64,000 nucleotides of DNA from positions 992,001 to 1,056,000 of the forward strand of contig NZ_BAABBN010000007.1 of assembly GCF_039537985.1 (NCBI RefSeq). Reading direction: 5' to 3'. The translations under genes and the position numbers were made by a program. Of the stretch, positions 18,400 through 26,244 are shown piece by piece. The stretch's first letter is position 1. The number at the start of each line of letters is the position of its first letter. The notes under the pieces are model-generated. The model searched no databases and was not told the origin of the DNA. It was given only the letters and a program-made list of their open reading frames with translations. This DNA is from Litoribacillus peritrichatus. GTDB taxonomy: Bacteria > Pseudomonadota > Gammaproteobacteria > Pseudomonadales > Litoribrevibacteraceae.

Positions 18400-18729
18400 A
18401 TGACAACTCAAACACAAGAAGCCATCGAACTTTGTATTTTCAAACTAGCCCCAGGCGCAGATGCTGCGGAATTTGAAGCTTCAAACAAAGAGGTGAATGA
18501 GTGGGTTAACCAACAACCGGGATTCATGTTCCGTTGTTTATCACAGAAAGAAGACGGCACATGGATGGACATTGTGCATTGGGATTCTATGGCTTCAGCG
18601 CAACAAGCGGGTGATGCTTTTATCAAAGAGTTAGGAGGCTCTCAGTTTATGAAGTTAATTGACCAGGACTCGGTTTCCATGAATCATGGTTACGTTAAAC
18701 ATGCAGCGCCTGCTCAGGCCGCTGCGTAA
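18400..18729 (+). CDS. Small ABM-like (dimeric alpha-beta barrel) protein
   Basis: 109 residues. The central IELCIFKLAPGADAAEFEAS strand-helix, NQQPGFMFRCL and MDIVHWDSMASAQQA segments match the antibiotic-biosynthesis-monooxygenase-like ferredoxin fold, which usually dimerises. No catalytic residue is diagnostic, so it may be a small oxygenase or ligand-binding protein. I chose ATG 18400, seven bases after AGGAG, rather than the start 63 bases upstream. It is followed by an imperfect hairpin and a WYL regulator on the same strand, which probably controls it. The Ala-rich C-terminus (APAQAAA) is unstructured. Confidence 0.75.
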   Translation: MTTQTQEAIELCIFKLAPGADAAEFEASNKEVNEWVNQQPGFMFRCLSQKEDGTWMDIVHWDSMASAQQAGDAFIKELGGSQFMKLIDQDSVSMNHGYVKHAAPAQAAA

Positions 18730-18730
18730 C

Positions 18731-18766
18731 CCTGTTATTTTAGTATCGTGCGGTACTGAAAACAGG
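18731..18766 (+). terminator. Imperfect hairpin after the ABM-like gene
   Basis: CCTGTT pairs with AACAGG, and TTTTAGTA pairs with TACTGAAA across a two-base bulge. The hairpin sits two bases after the stop at 18729. No good T-tract follows, so it may be a weak terminator or an mRNA 3' protecting structure. Confidence 0.35.
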
Positions 18767-18798
18767 TTGAAACCAGGATAAGGATATAGAAGGGCGGA

Positions 18799-19491
18799 AT
18801 GAATAAAGCGGAACGTCTGTTTCACCTCATGGCATTACTCCGGTCGCGCAGAACTGCGATTACGGCTGAGATCATGGCCGAAAAGATGGACGTCTCCGTT
18901 CGTACGGTTTACCGCGACATTCAGGCGCTTACCTTATCCGGGATACCGATTGAAGGGGAGGCCGGTATTGGCTATTTGCTTCAATCGGGTTTTGAAATTC
19001 CGCCTTTGATGTTTTCCAACGATGAGTTGCAGTCGCTGTTGGTCGGTATTCGCATGGTTAAGGCGTTTACTGATCCCGAGTTAAGTAAAGCGGCTCAGTT
19101 GGCAGAAGATAAAATCATGTCCGTGCTGCCAGATCCTTTGAAGCGATACGCTGAAACCCAGCCGTATTGTATTCCGGTCGTGGACAGGGATAACGAGATC
19201 CGTGAGACCCATTTATTATTGCGCAAAGCCTGCGAGAGACAGCAAAAACTGGTCATCGAATACGCCGATGGTCAGCAACAAAAGAGCACTCGTATTATTT
19301 GGCCTTTGCGTTTGGTCGGTTGGGGCGATCGTTGGACGCTATTGGCCTGGTGTGAATTGCGTGATGATTACCGTAATTTCAGGTTTGATCGCATCAACCA
19401 TTTAGTCGTTACTGATACCACATTTGAAACGACGGAAACCATCAACTGGGAACACTATATTACCCGACTGGAGGCTGAGCTATCGTCTTGA
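18799..19491 (+). CDS. YafY-type HTH regulator with WYL domain
   Basis: 230 residues. The N-terminal winged helix is AERLFHLMALLRSR to VSVRTVYRDIQAL, with the recognition helix SVRTVYRDI. The C-terminal WYL domain runs from ~135 to 215 (the usual WYL triad replaced by LVGWGDRWTLLAW). WYL domains bind small ligands or nucleic acid. GGGCGGA precedes the ATG. It lies 69 bases after the ABM-like gene, which it likely regulates through the direct repeat near 18301. Confidence 0.88.
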   Translation: MNKAERLFHLMALLRSRRTAITAEIMAEKMDVSVRTVYRDIQALTLSGIPIEGEAGIGYLLQSGFEIPPLMFSNDELQSLLVGIRMVKAFTDPELSKAAQLAEDKIMSVLPDPLKRYAETQPYCIPVVDRDNEIRETHLLLRKACERQQKLVIEYADGQQQKSTRIIWPLRLVGWGDRWTLLAWCELRDDYRNFRFDRINHLVVTDTTFETTETINWEHYITRLEAELSS

Positions 19492-19507
19492 TGCTTGCGC
19501 CTTCAAA

Positions 19508-19541
19508 GGAAAACGCTCGGGGTTCTTTGGAAGCGTTTTCC
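19508..19541. terminator. Convergent-gene hairpin
   Basis: A perfect 10-bp inverted repeat (GGAAAACGCT and AGCGTTTTCC, 14-base loop) between the converging WYL regulator and SDR genes. The T-run is inside the stem rather than after it, so termination efficiency is uncertain. Confidence 0.55.
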
Positions 19542-19564
19542 CTCTGGGTATAAACAGAAGTTTT

Positions 19565-20614
19565 TTAGCCTCGTGCTTTGAGGTGTTTCCATTGCAGCAT
19601 GTCTGTTATGGCTTCCTTAATGCTTTGTCTGGCTTCGATAAAGTGAATCTGAAGATCATTCTTAATTTTAGAGTTGTCGTAACGCATGGTTCGGCCAATA
19701 TGAGTTCGCATGTAAGTGCCGCTGCCCTTAGGTTGGGTATAGGACAAGACTTTCATTACCTTGTTTCCCCAATGGGAAGCCAGGTTTACCATGGGCAGCG
19801 GGTACTTGTTGTAACCGGATTCTTTCAGGAAGCTGATAACTTCTTTCATCGTCATTACTTCGTTGGCGCATAAATAACGGCCTTTGGCGTCAGGATTCTC
19901 CATGGCCAGAATATGCGCCTTGGCCACGTCCCGAACGTCTACAAAACCCCAGTTAATGTTCATGATGGTGGGGTATTTGCCAGACAATACATCTCGGAAG
20001 ATTTTATTCGACGTATTCAGAGACGGGCCAAGGGATGGACCGATGACCATGTAAGGGTTGATCACCACCATATCGAAACTCAGGGATGTGTTCTGATCGA
20101 AAAACGACCAGGCGGCTTGTTCTGCTTTGGTTTTTGAGTAGTAATAAGGGTTACGTGACAGCGATGACTTGGTGTTCCAGTCTTCCTCTGTGAACACCTT
20201 GTTGCTGTCTGGCTCATCGGTAATCGCCGCAATGGATGAGGTAAGCACCACGCGTTTGACGGAGGTGGACTTAGCGCAGGAGTCCAGCACGTTGGTGGTG
20301 CCTTTTACGGCCGGATCAACCAACTCTTTTTGTGGGTCTTTTACGTCCACAATGTAAGGGCTGGCGGTATGTAAAACGTATTCGCAACCCTCCACTACGG
20401 CATCGAATGCACCGTTGGTTAATAAATCAGCCTGAACCAATTCCAGGCGGTCATCTGCGCCTTCAAGGGATGTCAGGTAAGGGTATTTATCTGCGGTGCC
20501 ACGAACGGTTCCCCGAACCCGATAACCTTGTTCTAACAGTTGCTTAACGGCATGGGCCGCAATGAACCCGGAAGCGCCTGTAACACATATGGTTTTGTTA
20601 TTATTACTTTCCAT
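19565..20614 (-). CDS. NAD(P)-dependent extended SDR, dihydroflavonol-reductase/aldehyde-reductase-like
   Basis: 349 residues. The cofactor motif TGASGFIAAHAV is at the N-terminus, and the catalytic Tyr-Lys pair is in NPYYYSKTKAE with an upstream LTSSIAAI Ser. The layout matches dihydroflavonol-4-reductase-like and yeast methylglyoxal/cinnamyl-aldehyde-reductase-like SDRs, which reduce carbonyls with NADPH. The substrate is unknown. AGGACAGG precedes the ATG. It lies 33 bases downstream of the TetR gene in the same direction, so the two form an operon that the TetR protein probably represses until an aldehyde or related ligand appears. Confidence 0.85.
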   Translation of the reverse strand: MESNNNKTICVTGASGFIAAHAVKQLLEQGYRVRGTVRGTADKYPYLTSLEGADDRLELVQADLLTNGAFDAVVEGCEYVLHTASPYIVDVKDPQKELVDPAVKGTTNVLDSCAKSTSVKRVVLTSSIAAITDEPDSNKVFTEEDWNTKSSLSRNPYYYSKTKAEQAAWSFFDQNTSLSFDMVVINPYMVIGPSLGPSLNTSNKIFRDVLSGKYPTIMNINWGFVDVRDVAKAHILAMENPDAKGRYLCANEVMTMKEVISFLKESGYNKYPLPMVNLASHWGNKVMKVLSYTQPKGSGTYMRTHIGRTMRYDNSKIKNDLQIHFIEARQSIKEAITDMLQWKHLKARG

Positions 20615-20647
20615 TGTTACCTGTCCTTTCGTAATGAATCTCTGTGG

Positions 20648-21301
20648 TTAGTTATTTTCTTCCATTCCTTTTAAAAGTAAGCGAATGGACTTTGAAAATT
20701 CGGTATAAAAATCAAGCACCATGAATTGCATTTCTGGTTGTGATTGCAGCAGTTTGGATACTGACGACGCAGAACAAGCATGGAAGCACCCGATTTGTAA
20801 TTGATGAATGATCAACAGCAGTTCGGTGCCTTGGCCTTCTTTAAAATGCTTAAAATAGTGCTCGAGCAAGGCACCAGAAAATAACAGTTGTTTTTGAAGT
20901 AATTGTTTAAACGCTAACGCTGTGGTCAGGTCTATGTTCTTTTCCAGCACGGTATGAAGAATACTGTTTAACTTCAGAAAGCTTTCATGTTGTTGCATAC
21001 ATTGAATCACTTGTTCGATGAACAAGGTGGTTGACCCCTGTGATGCCTGGTTCGCCAGATATTGATCCAGCTTCAAAAAAATGGCTCGGAACTCGTCTAC
21101 ATACAACGCCAGAAAAACTTCTTCTTTGGTTTTGAAGTAAAGGTACAACGTACTTTTAGTGAGCCCAAGCGAGGCGGCAATGTCTTTCATTAAAACATCA
21201 TGGTAATCCGGGGATTGATGAAACAGCCGTTTCGCGGCTTCCAGTATTTGCTGGCGACGTTGTTCTTTTTGGTCGGGGTTTATAGCGCGCTTCTTAATAA
21301 T
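20648..21301 (-). CDS. TetR-family transcriptional regulator, probable ATT start
   Basis: TetR repressor of about 217 residues. The recognition segment is MKDIAASLGLTKSTLYLYFKT and the C-terminal ligand domain is all-helical. The first standard start (ATG 21190) lies inside helix 2 of the HTH and would delete helix 1. The same frame continues upstream without stops and encodes EQRRQQILEAAKRLFHQS, a typical TetR helix 1, but holds no ATG, GTG or TTG before an in-frame TGA at 21302-21304. Only ATT codons at 21301 or 21298 are plausible, with GGA five bases upstream. The promoter and 19-bp dyad lie directly before it, suggesting autoregulation. A sequencing error is the alternative. Confidence 0.8.
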   Translation of the reverse strand: MIKKRAINPDQKEQRRQQILEAAKRLFHQSPDYHDVLMKDIAASLGLTKSTLYLYFKTKEEVFLALYVDEFRAIFLKLDQYLANQASQGSTTLFIEQVIQCMQQHESFLKLNSILHTVLEKNIDLTTALAFKQLLQKQLLFSGALLEHYFKHFKEGQGTELLLIIHQLQIGCFHACSASSVSKLLQSQPEMQFMVLDFYTEFSKSIRLLLKGMEENN

Positions 21302-21320
21302 TCAGTTCCGTTGAATATAT

Positions 21321-21339
21321 AAATGACTTTGGGTCATTT
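21321..21339. promoter_or_regulatory. 19-bp perfect dyad, probable TetR operator
   Basis: AAATGAC, spacer TTTGG, GTCATTT: 7-bp arms with perfect symmetry. It overlaps the -10 element and the start point of the TetR-SDR promoter and lies about 20 bases before the ATT start. Position, size and symmetry are those of an autoregulatory TetR-family operator. Confidence 0.75.
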
Positions 21340-21365
21340 GTAAGTAAGCCCCGACTCTTTGTCAA
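21337..21365 (-). promoter_or_regulatory. Sigma-70 promoter of the TetR-SDR operon
   Basis: On the minus strand there is a perfect -35 TTGACA (plus-strand 21360-21365), a 17-base spacer and a -10 TACAAA (21337-21342). Transcription would begin near 21330, inside the dyad, leaving a leader of about 25-30 bases. The ATG further upstream in the same frame would then not be on the mRNA. Confidence 0.65.
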
Positions 21366-21539
21366 AGTGTTTGTTCAGTTTCTGTCGGATTTTTGAACAA
21401 CCAACACTTTGGCGTTTTTTTTATTGATGTATGTAGTGCCTTGGTATGGGATGGTTGATGTAACGTATTGAGTTTTTGTTACCTGCATAAAGGGAACTTT
21501 GGTCGGCTTAAGTCTGAATTTTGGCAGTAAACTTGTAAA

Positions 21540-22358
21540 ATGATGAAGAGTGGCTATGACTTAATAATGATCATTTTTTGTGCTGGAGAATCGTCTTACG
21601 TAAAAAATGCCATAGTTATTTTTTTTATAACTGTGTGTTCGACTCTTTGTGTGGCAGAAAATGTGTCATCCCCCGATGAAGTTCACATCGTAACCGAAGA
21701 CTTCCCCCCGTATAACTATGAAATTGATGGCTTTAAAACCGGTTTATCCACAGAAATTATTCAGGCGTTATTGAAAGAACTGAATGCTCAGGCCAAGATT
21801 AAAACCCTGCCTTGGCCCCGAGCTTATCGGTATGCCTTGAACAAAAAGAATCACTTAATTTATTCCATTGCCAGAATTCCCGAGCGGGAAAAGTTATTTC
21901 ATTGGGTGGGGGAAATTGCGCCTTATAAAACGTCTTTTTACAAGTTGCGTACCCGAACAGACCTCCAAATAACCCGGCTGGAAGACGCTAAAAAATTCGT
22001 CGTCGGAACGTCTTTGGAAGATGTGATCACCACATTTTTGGAAAAAGAAGGCTTTACCCGCCTCGAAAAAGTGGCTTTTGATAAACAAAATATCCGGCTG
22101 CTGCTGTATGGACGAGTGGATTTGATTGCCTATGACGAAGTCTCTTTCGTGTATAAAGTTCGTCAGGAAGGATTGAGCTATTCCGATTTTGAACGAGCCT
22201 ACCGGATTGATGCGTTGTCTGATGTGCTTTATGTTGCCTTCAGTCTGAACACGGATGAAGCCTTGGTGAATCAGTATCGGCAGGGCTTAGCGTCGATTCG
22301 GCAAAAAGGAGTGATTGAGCAAATACAAAAGAAATATTTAATGGGGAAGGGGAATTGA
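21540..22358 (+). CDS. Orphan periplasmic substrate-binding protein, SBP family 3
   Basis: 272 residues, exported. A hydrophobic signal (AIVIFFITVCSTLCVA) lies at ~23-39. The mature part has VTEDFPPYNYE and a ligand-lobe motif LPWPRAYRYAL. Family 3 binding proteins usually capture amino acids or other small molecules; no permease or ATPase gene is adjacent. The start is uncertain: ATG 21540 lacks a ribosome site, and ATG 21567 is an alternative. A GGAGAA at about 21583 has no in-frame standard start at the usual distance. The gene lies divergent from the TetR gene and ends at a strong terminator. Confidence 0.85.
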   Translation: MMKSGYDLIMIIFCAGESSYVKNAIVIFFITVCSTLCVAENVSSPDEVHIVTEDFPPYNYEIDGFKTGLSTEIIQALLKELNAQAKIKTLPWPRAYRYALNKKNHLIYSIARIPEREKLFHWVGEIAPYKTSFYKLRTRTDLQITRLEDAKKFVVGTSLEDVITTFLEKEGFTRLEKVAFDKQNIRLLLYGRVDLIAYDEVSFVYKVRQEGLSYSDFERAYRIDALSDVLYVAFSLNTDEALVNQYRQGLASIRQKGVIEQIQKKYLMGKGN

Positions 22359-22362
22359 TAAT

Positions 22363-22396
22363 ACCCTGACAGCGACATTGCTGTCAGGGTGGTTTT
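22363..22396 (+). terminator. Rho-independent terminator of the binding-protein gene
   Basis: Perfect 11-bp arms (22363-22373 and 22380-22390) with a 6-base loop, then GGTTTT. It is four bases after the stop at 22358 and reads on the plus strand. Confidence 0.85.
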
Positions 22397-22400
22397 ACCT

Positions 22401-22421
22401 GAAGCCTCTTTTTGAGGCTTC
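22401..22421 (-). terminator. Hairpin ending the acyl-ACP-reductase-like gene
   Basis: GAAGCCTC, TTTTT loop, GAGGCTTC: a perfect 8-bp stem just past the minus-strand stop at 22426. On the minus strand the following sequence is weakly T-rich, and the adjacent hairpin at 22363 could add to termination. Confidence 0.6.
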
Positions 22422-22425
22422 GGCG

Positions 22426-24474
22426 TTACTCAGACTTCCACGTCTTACGGGCTTCCAGTGCCAGCTCTCTTACACGAGCGATGTCTTCGTCGGTATAAGC
22501 GCCGTTCACACCAGAAATGGCGGCCAGTTTCATGCCGTGTTTTAAGCCCAGTTTGTAGATTTCTTTCACTTTTTCCCATTCAGTATTACGACCGATGGTG
22601 AATACTTCGAAGCGACCTTCCAGTGCCAGTACGATGGTTTCGGCCATGCAGGCAAATACGACGTTGTCTGGCAGTTGAATGCTGCGCATGTCCAGTTTAC
22701 CTGGCACTTCAATTTCGCCGGACTCAATGACCAATACATCAGGACGTTTGGCCACTTCTTCCGGTGGTAAATCCAGTGGTCGGGCAACGTCGGTGATCAC
22801 ACAGCCGGGCTTCACTTTGGTGATGTCCAGAATCTTCTTGCCCGCGCCGGATGTGGAAGTCACTACGACATCCATGTCACCCAAATGTGCGTCCGGGTCT
22901 GTGGTGCAGGTGATTTTGGCGTCCGGAGTGTCTTCCAGCATCGACTTCTTGAGTTTTTCAAGGGTCTTGATATTACGGCCCGCGATGTAAACCTCGTCAA
23001 AAGCCATGGCCAGTAATCGCGCGGACACTGAGCCAATGGAACCGGTGGCACCAATGACCATGGATTTCGCCGGAATGCGCTTGCCATCTTCGGTTTCAAC
23101 CAGCTTCAGACGTTTCATCGCATCAGCTGCTGCCCATAACGCGCCGGACGCGCTGTAGCTGTTACCGGTCGTGATCGGGATTTCCGCTCGACGGGCAACG
23201 GTAATACCGGCATCCCCCACTACTTTGGTGAACGCGCCTAAACCGAGAATCTGGGCACCTAATTTTTCAGCCATTTTGGCCGCAGCCAACAGACGTTTGT
23301 AGGTGAATTCAGGACTGTGCGACAGCATTTCTTTTGGTGTTCCGCCTACGGTGATCAGCCAGCCTTCGGCCTCAGCGCCGCATGGCGATTTAATGCCTTT
23401 CACTTCGGAATAAACCAAGGGTGGTACGTGCGCCATGGCTTTCTCGACGGCATTCATCAATGGTGTGTGAGCGAAACGCTTAGGAATCGGGGTAACATTT
23501 CGAATGTATTCTTGTGACAGAGGGTGAATCACAAACGCAAAGCGACGAATGTTTTTAAACTCACCGGTTGGGTGCAGCATTCTTGGTTTAATGTCGAGCT
23601 CTTTGATGATGTCATCGATGTCGGCCACTGACAGATCATTCGCAGAAGACATTTCCATGGAACCAAGAATCATCGCTTCAATGACGTTAATACCGACGAC
23701 CGGCTCAAACATGTCCGGGGTGACATCAATCACCAGGTTTACTTTCGCTTCTTTAAAATATTCTAAATCGGTATTGGTGACGGACGATGCAATAATGGTT
23801 TTGTCGACCAGGCTGTCTTTTCCTGCGTATTTACGAATTTCTGAACAGGTGCCAACAACCACATGCGAGTCTTTCATCGCACGCTTGATCAAATGGTTTT
23901 TAACCTGTGGCAGAGAAGGCACATTACTTTGTTCTGCATCGAACGGAGACAAGCGGTTGATGTTATAGCGGCCCCGGGCATACAAATCCAGCGCTGAAAC
24001 AGACTTCAGCATTTTTGGAATACCAGCCTGAATGATCGGGTCTGCAAACTTCAGGTTTGGCGTGTATTCAGCCATCAGAGTCGCCATTTCATAGTTGGCC
24101 ATCCCTGATAAAAACAGAACCTTGTTGTTATTGAAATAATTACCCAGCTCTTTTTGAGCGTAACGAATGGCAGAACACTGTAGAATGTGTCGCAACTTGG
24201 CGCCGGTAGTCACGGGTACGCGGGTAACAACGCGAGTCAGTTTTTTTGTACCGGCGTTTTCAAATTTGTATTCACCTACGCTGTAATCATCGGGAACCAT
24301 ACCAACGCACATAACGTCGCACTTGCTTTGTAATCTTTGAAGCTGCTCCCAGGCTTCGGTTTCGTTACCGTCTGTGCCTATGCGTTTGATGATGAATTCT
24401 TCATCGAGAAAGTGGGTGGTGAATTCGTAATCTTGGTCAGAAGAGCCGAGGCTGACATTGATGATTTTTTTCAT
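22426..24474 (-). CDS. Long acyl-ACP-reductase-like dehydrogenase with extra N-terminal half
   Basis: 682 residues. The C-terminal half (~350-675) resembles cyanobacterial acyl-ACP reductase (AAR): TTGNSYSASGAL, the NADPH motif GATGSIGSVSARLL, DVARPLDLPP, and VFACMAETIVLALEGR. The Cys there (C609) aligns with the catalytic Cys that forms the acyl-thioester in AAR, so fatty-aldehyde formation is possible. The first ~330 residues have no AAR counterpart and include VLFLSGMANYEMATLM and VVVGTCSEIRKYAG segments; I do not recognise them. ATG 24474 has GGA seven bases upstream; an in-frame GTG at 24489 is the alternative. Monocistronic, with terminator hairpins after it. No aldehyde-deformylating oxygenase gene is nearby. 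Confidence 0.7.
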   Translation of the reverse strand: MKKIINVSLGSSDQDYEFTTHFLDEEFIIKRIGTDGNETEAWEQLQRLQSKCDVMCVGMVPDDYSVGEYKFENAGTKKLTRVVTRVPVTTGAKLRHILQCSAIRYAQKELGNYFNNNKVLFLSGMANYEMATLMAEYTPNLKFADPIIQAGIPKMLKSVSALDLYARGRYNINRLSPFDAEQSNVPSLPQVKNHLIKRAMKDSHVVVGTCSEIRKYAGKDSLVDKTIIASSVTNTDLEYFKEAKVNLVIDVTPDMFEPVVGINVIEAMILGSMEMSSANDLSVADIDDIIKELDIKPRMLHPTGEFKNIRRFAFVIHPLSQEYIRNVTPIPKRFAHTPLMNAVEKAMAHVPPLVYSEVKGIKSPCGAEAEGWLITVGGTPKEMLSHSPEFTYKRLLAAAKMAEKLGAQILGLGAFTKVVGDAGITVARRAEIPITTGNSYSASGALWAAADAMKRLKLVETEDGKRIPAKSMVIGATGSIGSVSARLLAMAFDEVYIAGRNIKTLEKLKKSMLEDTPDAKITCTTDPDAHLGDMDVVVTSTSGAGKKILDITKVKPGCVITDVARPLDLPPEEVAKRPDVLVIESGEIEVPGKLDMRSIQLPDNVVFACMAETIVLALEGRFEVFTIGRNTEWEKVKEIYKLGLKHGMKLAAISGVNGAYTDEDIARVRELALEARKTWKSE

Positions 24475-24695
24475 TGAATGATCCGTCACTTATTTTTGGT
24501 TTTTCATAATTATTTATAAAATACTATAAGTCATACCTCAAAGTTTCAGTCTATGTCCACAAAATAAATCAACTTAGTATGAAACAGAGGGGTTTGGGGC
24601 GGAAAATAAGGTCTGTATGTAATGCATTGAACTATTTGATAACTCCGTCTACACATGAGGTTACGTTCCTTGCCATGGGTTGTTGGGTGTTCTCT

Positions 24696-25253
24696 ATGAA
24701 CTTAGAAGTTGTTTGGTCCGAATATCGCGAGAGTCTTAAACGCTTTCTGCTCTCTAAAGTGTCTGATCCGGATGAAGTTGAGGATTTACTTCAAGAGGTA
24801 TTGATTAAAACGCATAAAAATTTAAAAACGATTAAATCTGAAGCCAGTATCAAGTCCTGGCTATTCCAAACGGCGAACAATGCCATCATTGACTTTTATC
24901 GTAAAAATGCCAGATCACGAAACATTCAGACGGAAGATCTTTGGTATGACGATTTTGATGATGACGTTAAGGCTTCATTGGCCTCCTGTATTTTACCCTT
25001 TATAAACAGGTTACCTGATAAGGAAGCGCAATTGTTGCTGGCCGTTGAGGTCAATGGTCAACCTCAAAAAGAATACGCTCAATCTCAAGGTATGAGTTAT
25101 TCGACTCTTAAATCCCGGGTACAGAAAAGCAGAAAGAATCTGAGGTCCCTGTTCGATGAGTGTTGCCACTTTTCTATCGATGCGTCCGGTAATATTTTTG
25201 ATTTTAATCCAAAGGATGGCCATCCAAGAGATAGCAAATGCAACAAATGTTGA
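24696..25253 (+). CDS. sigZ: SigZ-type ECF RNA polymerase sigma factor
   Basis: 185 residues. Region 2 runs from VWSEYRESLKRFLLSKV through VEDLLQEVLIKTHKNL to KSWLFQTANNAIIDFYRK; region 4 is QKEYAQSQGMSYSTLKSRVQKSRKNL. This matches the small SigZ group. The C-terminus is Cys-bearing: ECCHFSIDASG then KCNKC, a possible Zn or thiol switch. No anti-sigma gene is next to it, unlike most ECF factors, so the tail itself may sense. ATG 24696 agrees with the usual SigZ N-terminus; longer in-frame starts at 24579 and 24675 are less likely. The GST gene follows after 77 bases. Confidence 0.85.
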   Translation: MNLEVVWSEYRESLKRFLLSKVSDPDEVEDLLQEVLIKTHKNLKTIKSEASIKSWLFQTANNAIIDFYRKNARSRNIQTEDLWYDDFDDDVKASLASCILPFINRLPDKEAQLLLAVEVNGQPQKEYAQSQGMSYSTLKSRVQKSRKNLRSLFDECCHFSIDASGNIFDFNPKDGHPRDSKCNKC

Positions 25254-25330
25254 CAATTATTCAAATAAATTTCGTCTTTTTTATGGATGCTTCGTCTTAC
25301 GGGTACATTTACCAAAGATGAGACAGCATT

Positions 25331-26077
25331 ATGATTAAGATTGTTAGCTATAAAATTTGTCCTTTTGTTCAGCGTGTAACCGCGTTATTAGAAGCTAAGA
25401 ATATTCCATATGAAATTGAATTTATCAGCCTTAGCAATAAACCTCGGTGGTTTTTGGATATAGCGCCAAATGGTCAGGTTCCGGTATTAATAACCGAGTC
25501 GGGGACAGCGTTATTCGAATCGGATGCCATTGTTGAATATATCGATGAGGTTACAAACCCTCTTGAGGCAGATGTATCTGCAGAGCAAAGAGCCATTGAC
25601 CGGGCGTGGAGTTATCAGGCGGCCAAACACTATCTTGTTCAATGCAGTGCTATGCGCAGTATTTCTGAAGAAACGTTGCAAGAACGGGCAGAAAATTTAG
25701 GTAAAGCTTTTGCGAAGGCAGAGAGATATTTAACTCGCTTTGCTGGGGGCAGTGATAAAACGGAATCGGGTTCTTATTTTAAAGGGGCCTCCTTAAGCAA
25801 TGTGGATATAGCCTGGTTACCTTTGTTGCATCGAGCCGCCATTATTGAGCAATATACTCGTTATGATTTCTTAGCGAATTATCCTAATGTTAAGAACTGG
25901 CAAAAAGCCTTGCTTGGAACAGGGTTAGCTGAGAAATCTGTATCTGAGGATTTTGAACAAGTGTTTACAGAGTTTTATTTGTCAGAAAAGACATACTTAG
26001 GAAATGATAAAAAGTACTCATGTACCACAGTAGGACAAAGTTCTGTTGAATCTTGTAGCACAGAAAGCTGCTGTTAA
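25331..26077 (+). CDS. Glutathione S-transferase-like protein with Cys-rich tail
   Basis: 248 residues. The thioredoxin-fold N-domain has YKICPFVQRVTALLE (omega-type active-site Cys, then CPF-x-QR) and the cis-Pro segment GQVPVLI with ESDAIVEY for glutathione binding. The alpha-helical C-domain covers ~90-215. The last ~20 residues form a Cys-rich tail (SCTTVGQSS, then ESCSTESCC) with five Cys, foreign to ordinary GSTs and suggestive of metal or persulfide binding. The ribosome site is weak. It sits directly downstream of sigZ, so it is a likely member of the SigZ unit. A paralogue lacking the tail is encoded at 40098. Confidence 0.85.
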   Translation: MIKIVSYKICPFVQRVTALLEAKNIPYEIEFISLSNKPRWFLDIAPNGQVPVLITESGTALFESDAIVEYIDEVTNPLEADVSAEQRAIDRAWSYQAAKHYLVQCSAMRSISEETLQERAENLGKAFAKAERYLTRFAGGSDKTESGSYFKGASLSNVDIAWLPLLHRAAIIEQYTRYDFLANYPNVKNWQKALLGTGLAEKSVSEDFEQVFTEFYLSEKTYLGNDKKYSCTTVGQSSVESCSTESCC

Positions 26078-26244
26078 ATTTCATCGGCGCTCCATTCGAC
26101 GATTTTAATATTAGGAAGAACGATTATTTGGCACAAGAATGGTTTGGGCGATTAATTGTTCTTTTATCTTCATTTATGAATCACATGACACAAGCCAAGG
26201 AAGGAGTATATGATCGTTTAAACTCTTATCGAGATTGGCCGTAT

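Noticed and set aside
21190..21190. ATG at 21190 as the TetR start
   Set aside because: It would remove helix 1 of the DNA-binding domain, which is clearly coded upstream in the same frame.
23549..23968. 139-residue plus-strand ORF
   Set aside because: Lies wholly antisense to the acyl-ACP-reductase-like gene, which has clear domain motifs; a shadow frame.
24627..24655. Sigma-70 promoter before sigZ (TTGAAC, 17, TACACA)
   Set aside because: Spacing is right, but the -10 matches only three of six consensus bases; not reported as a feature.
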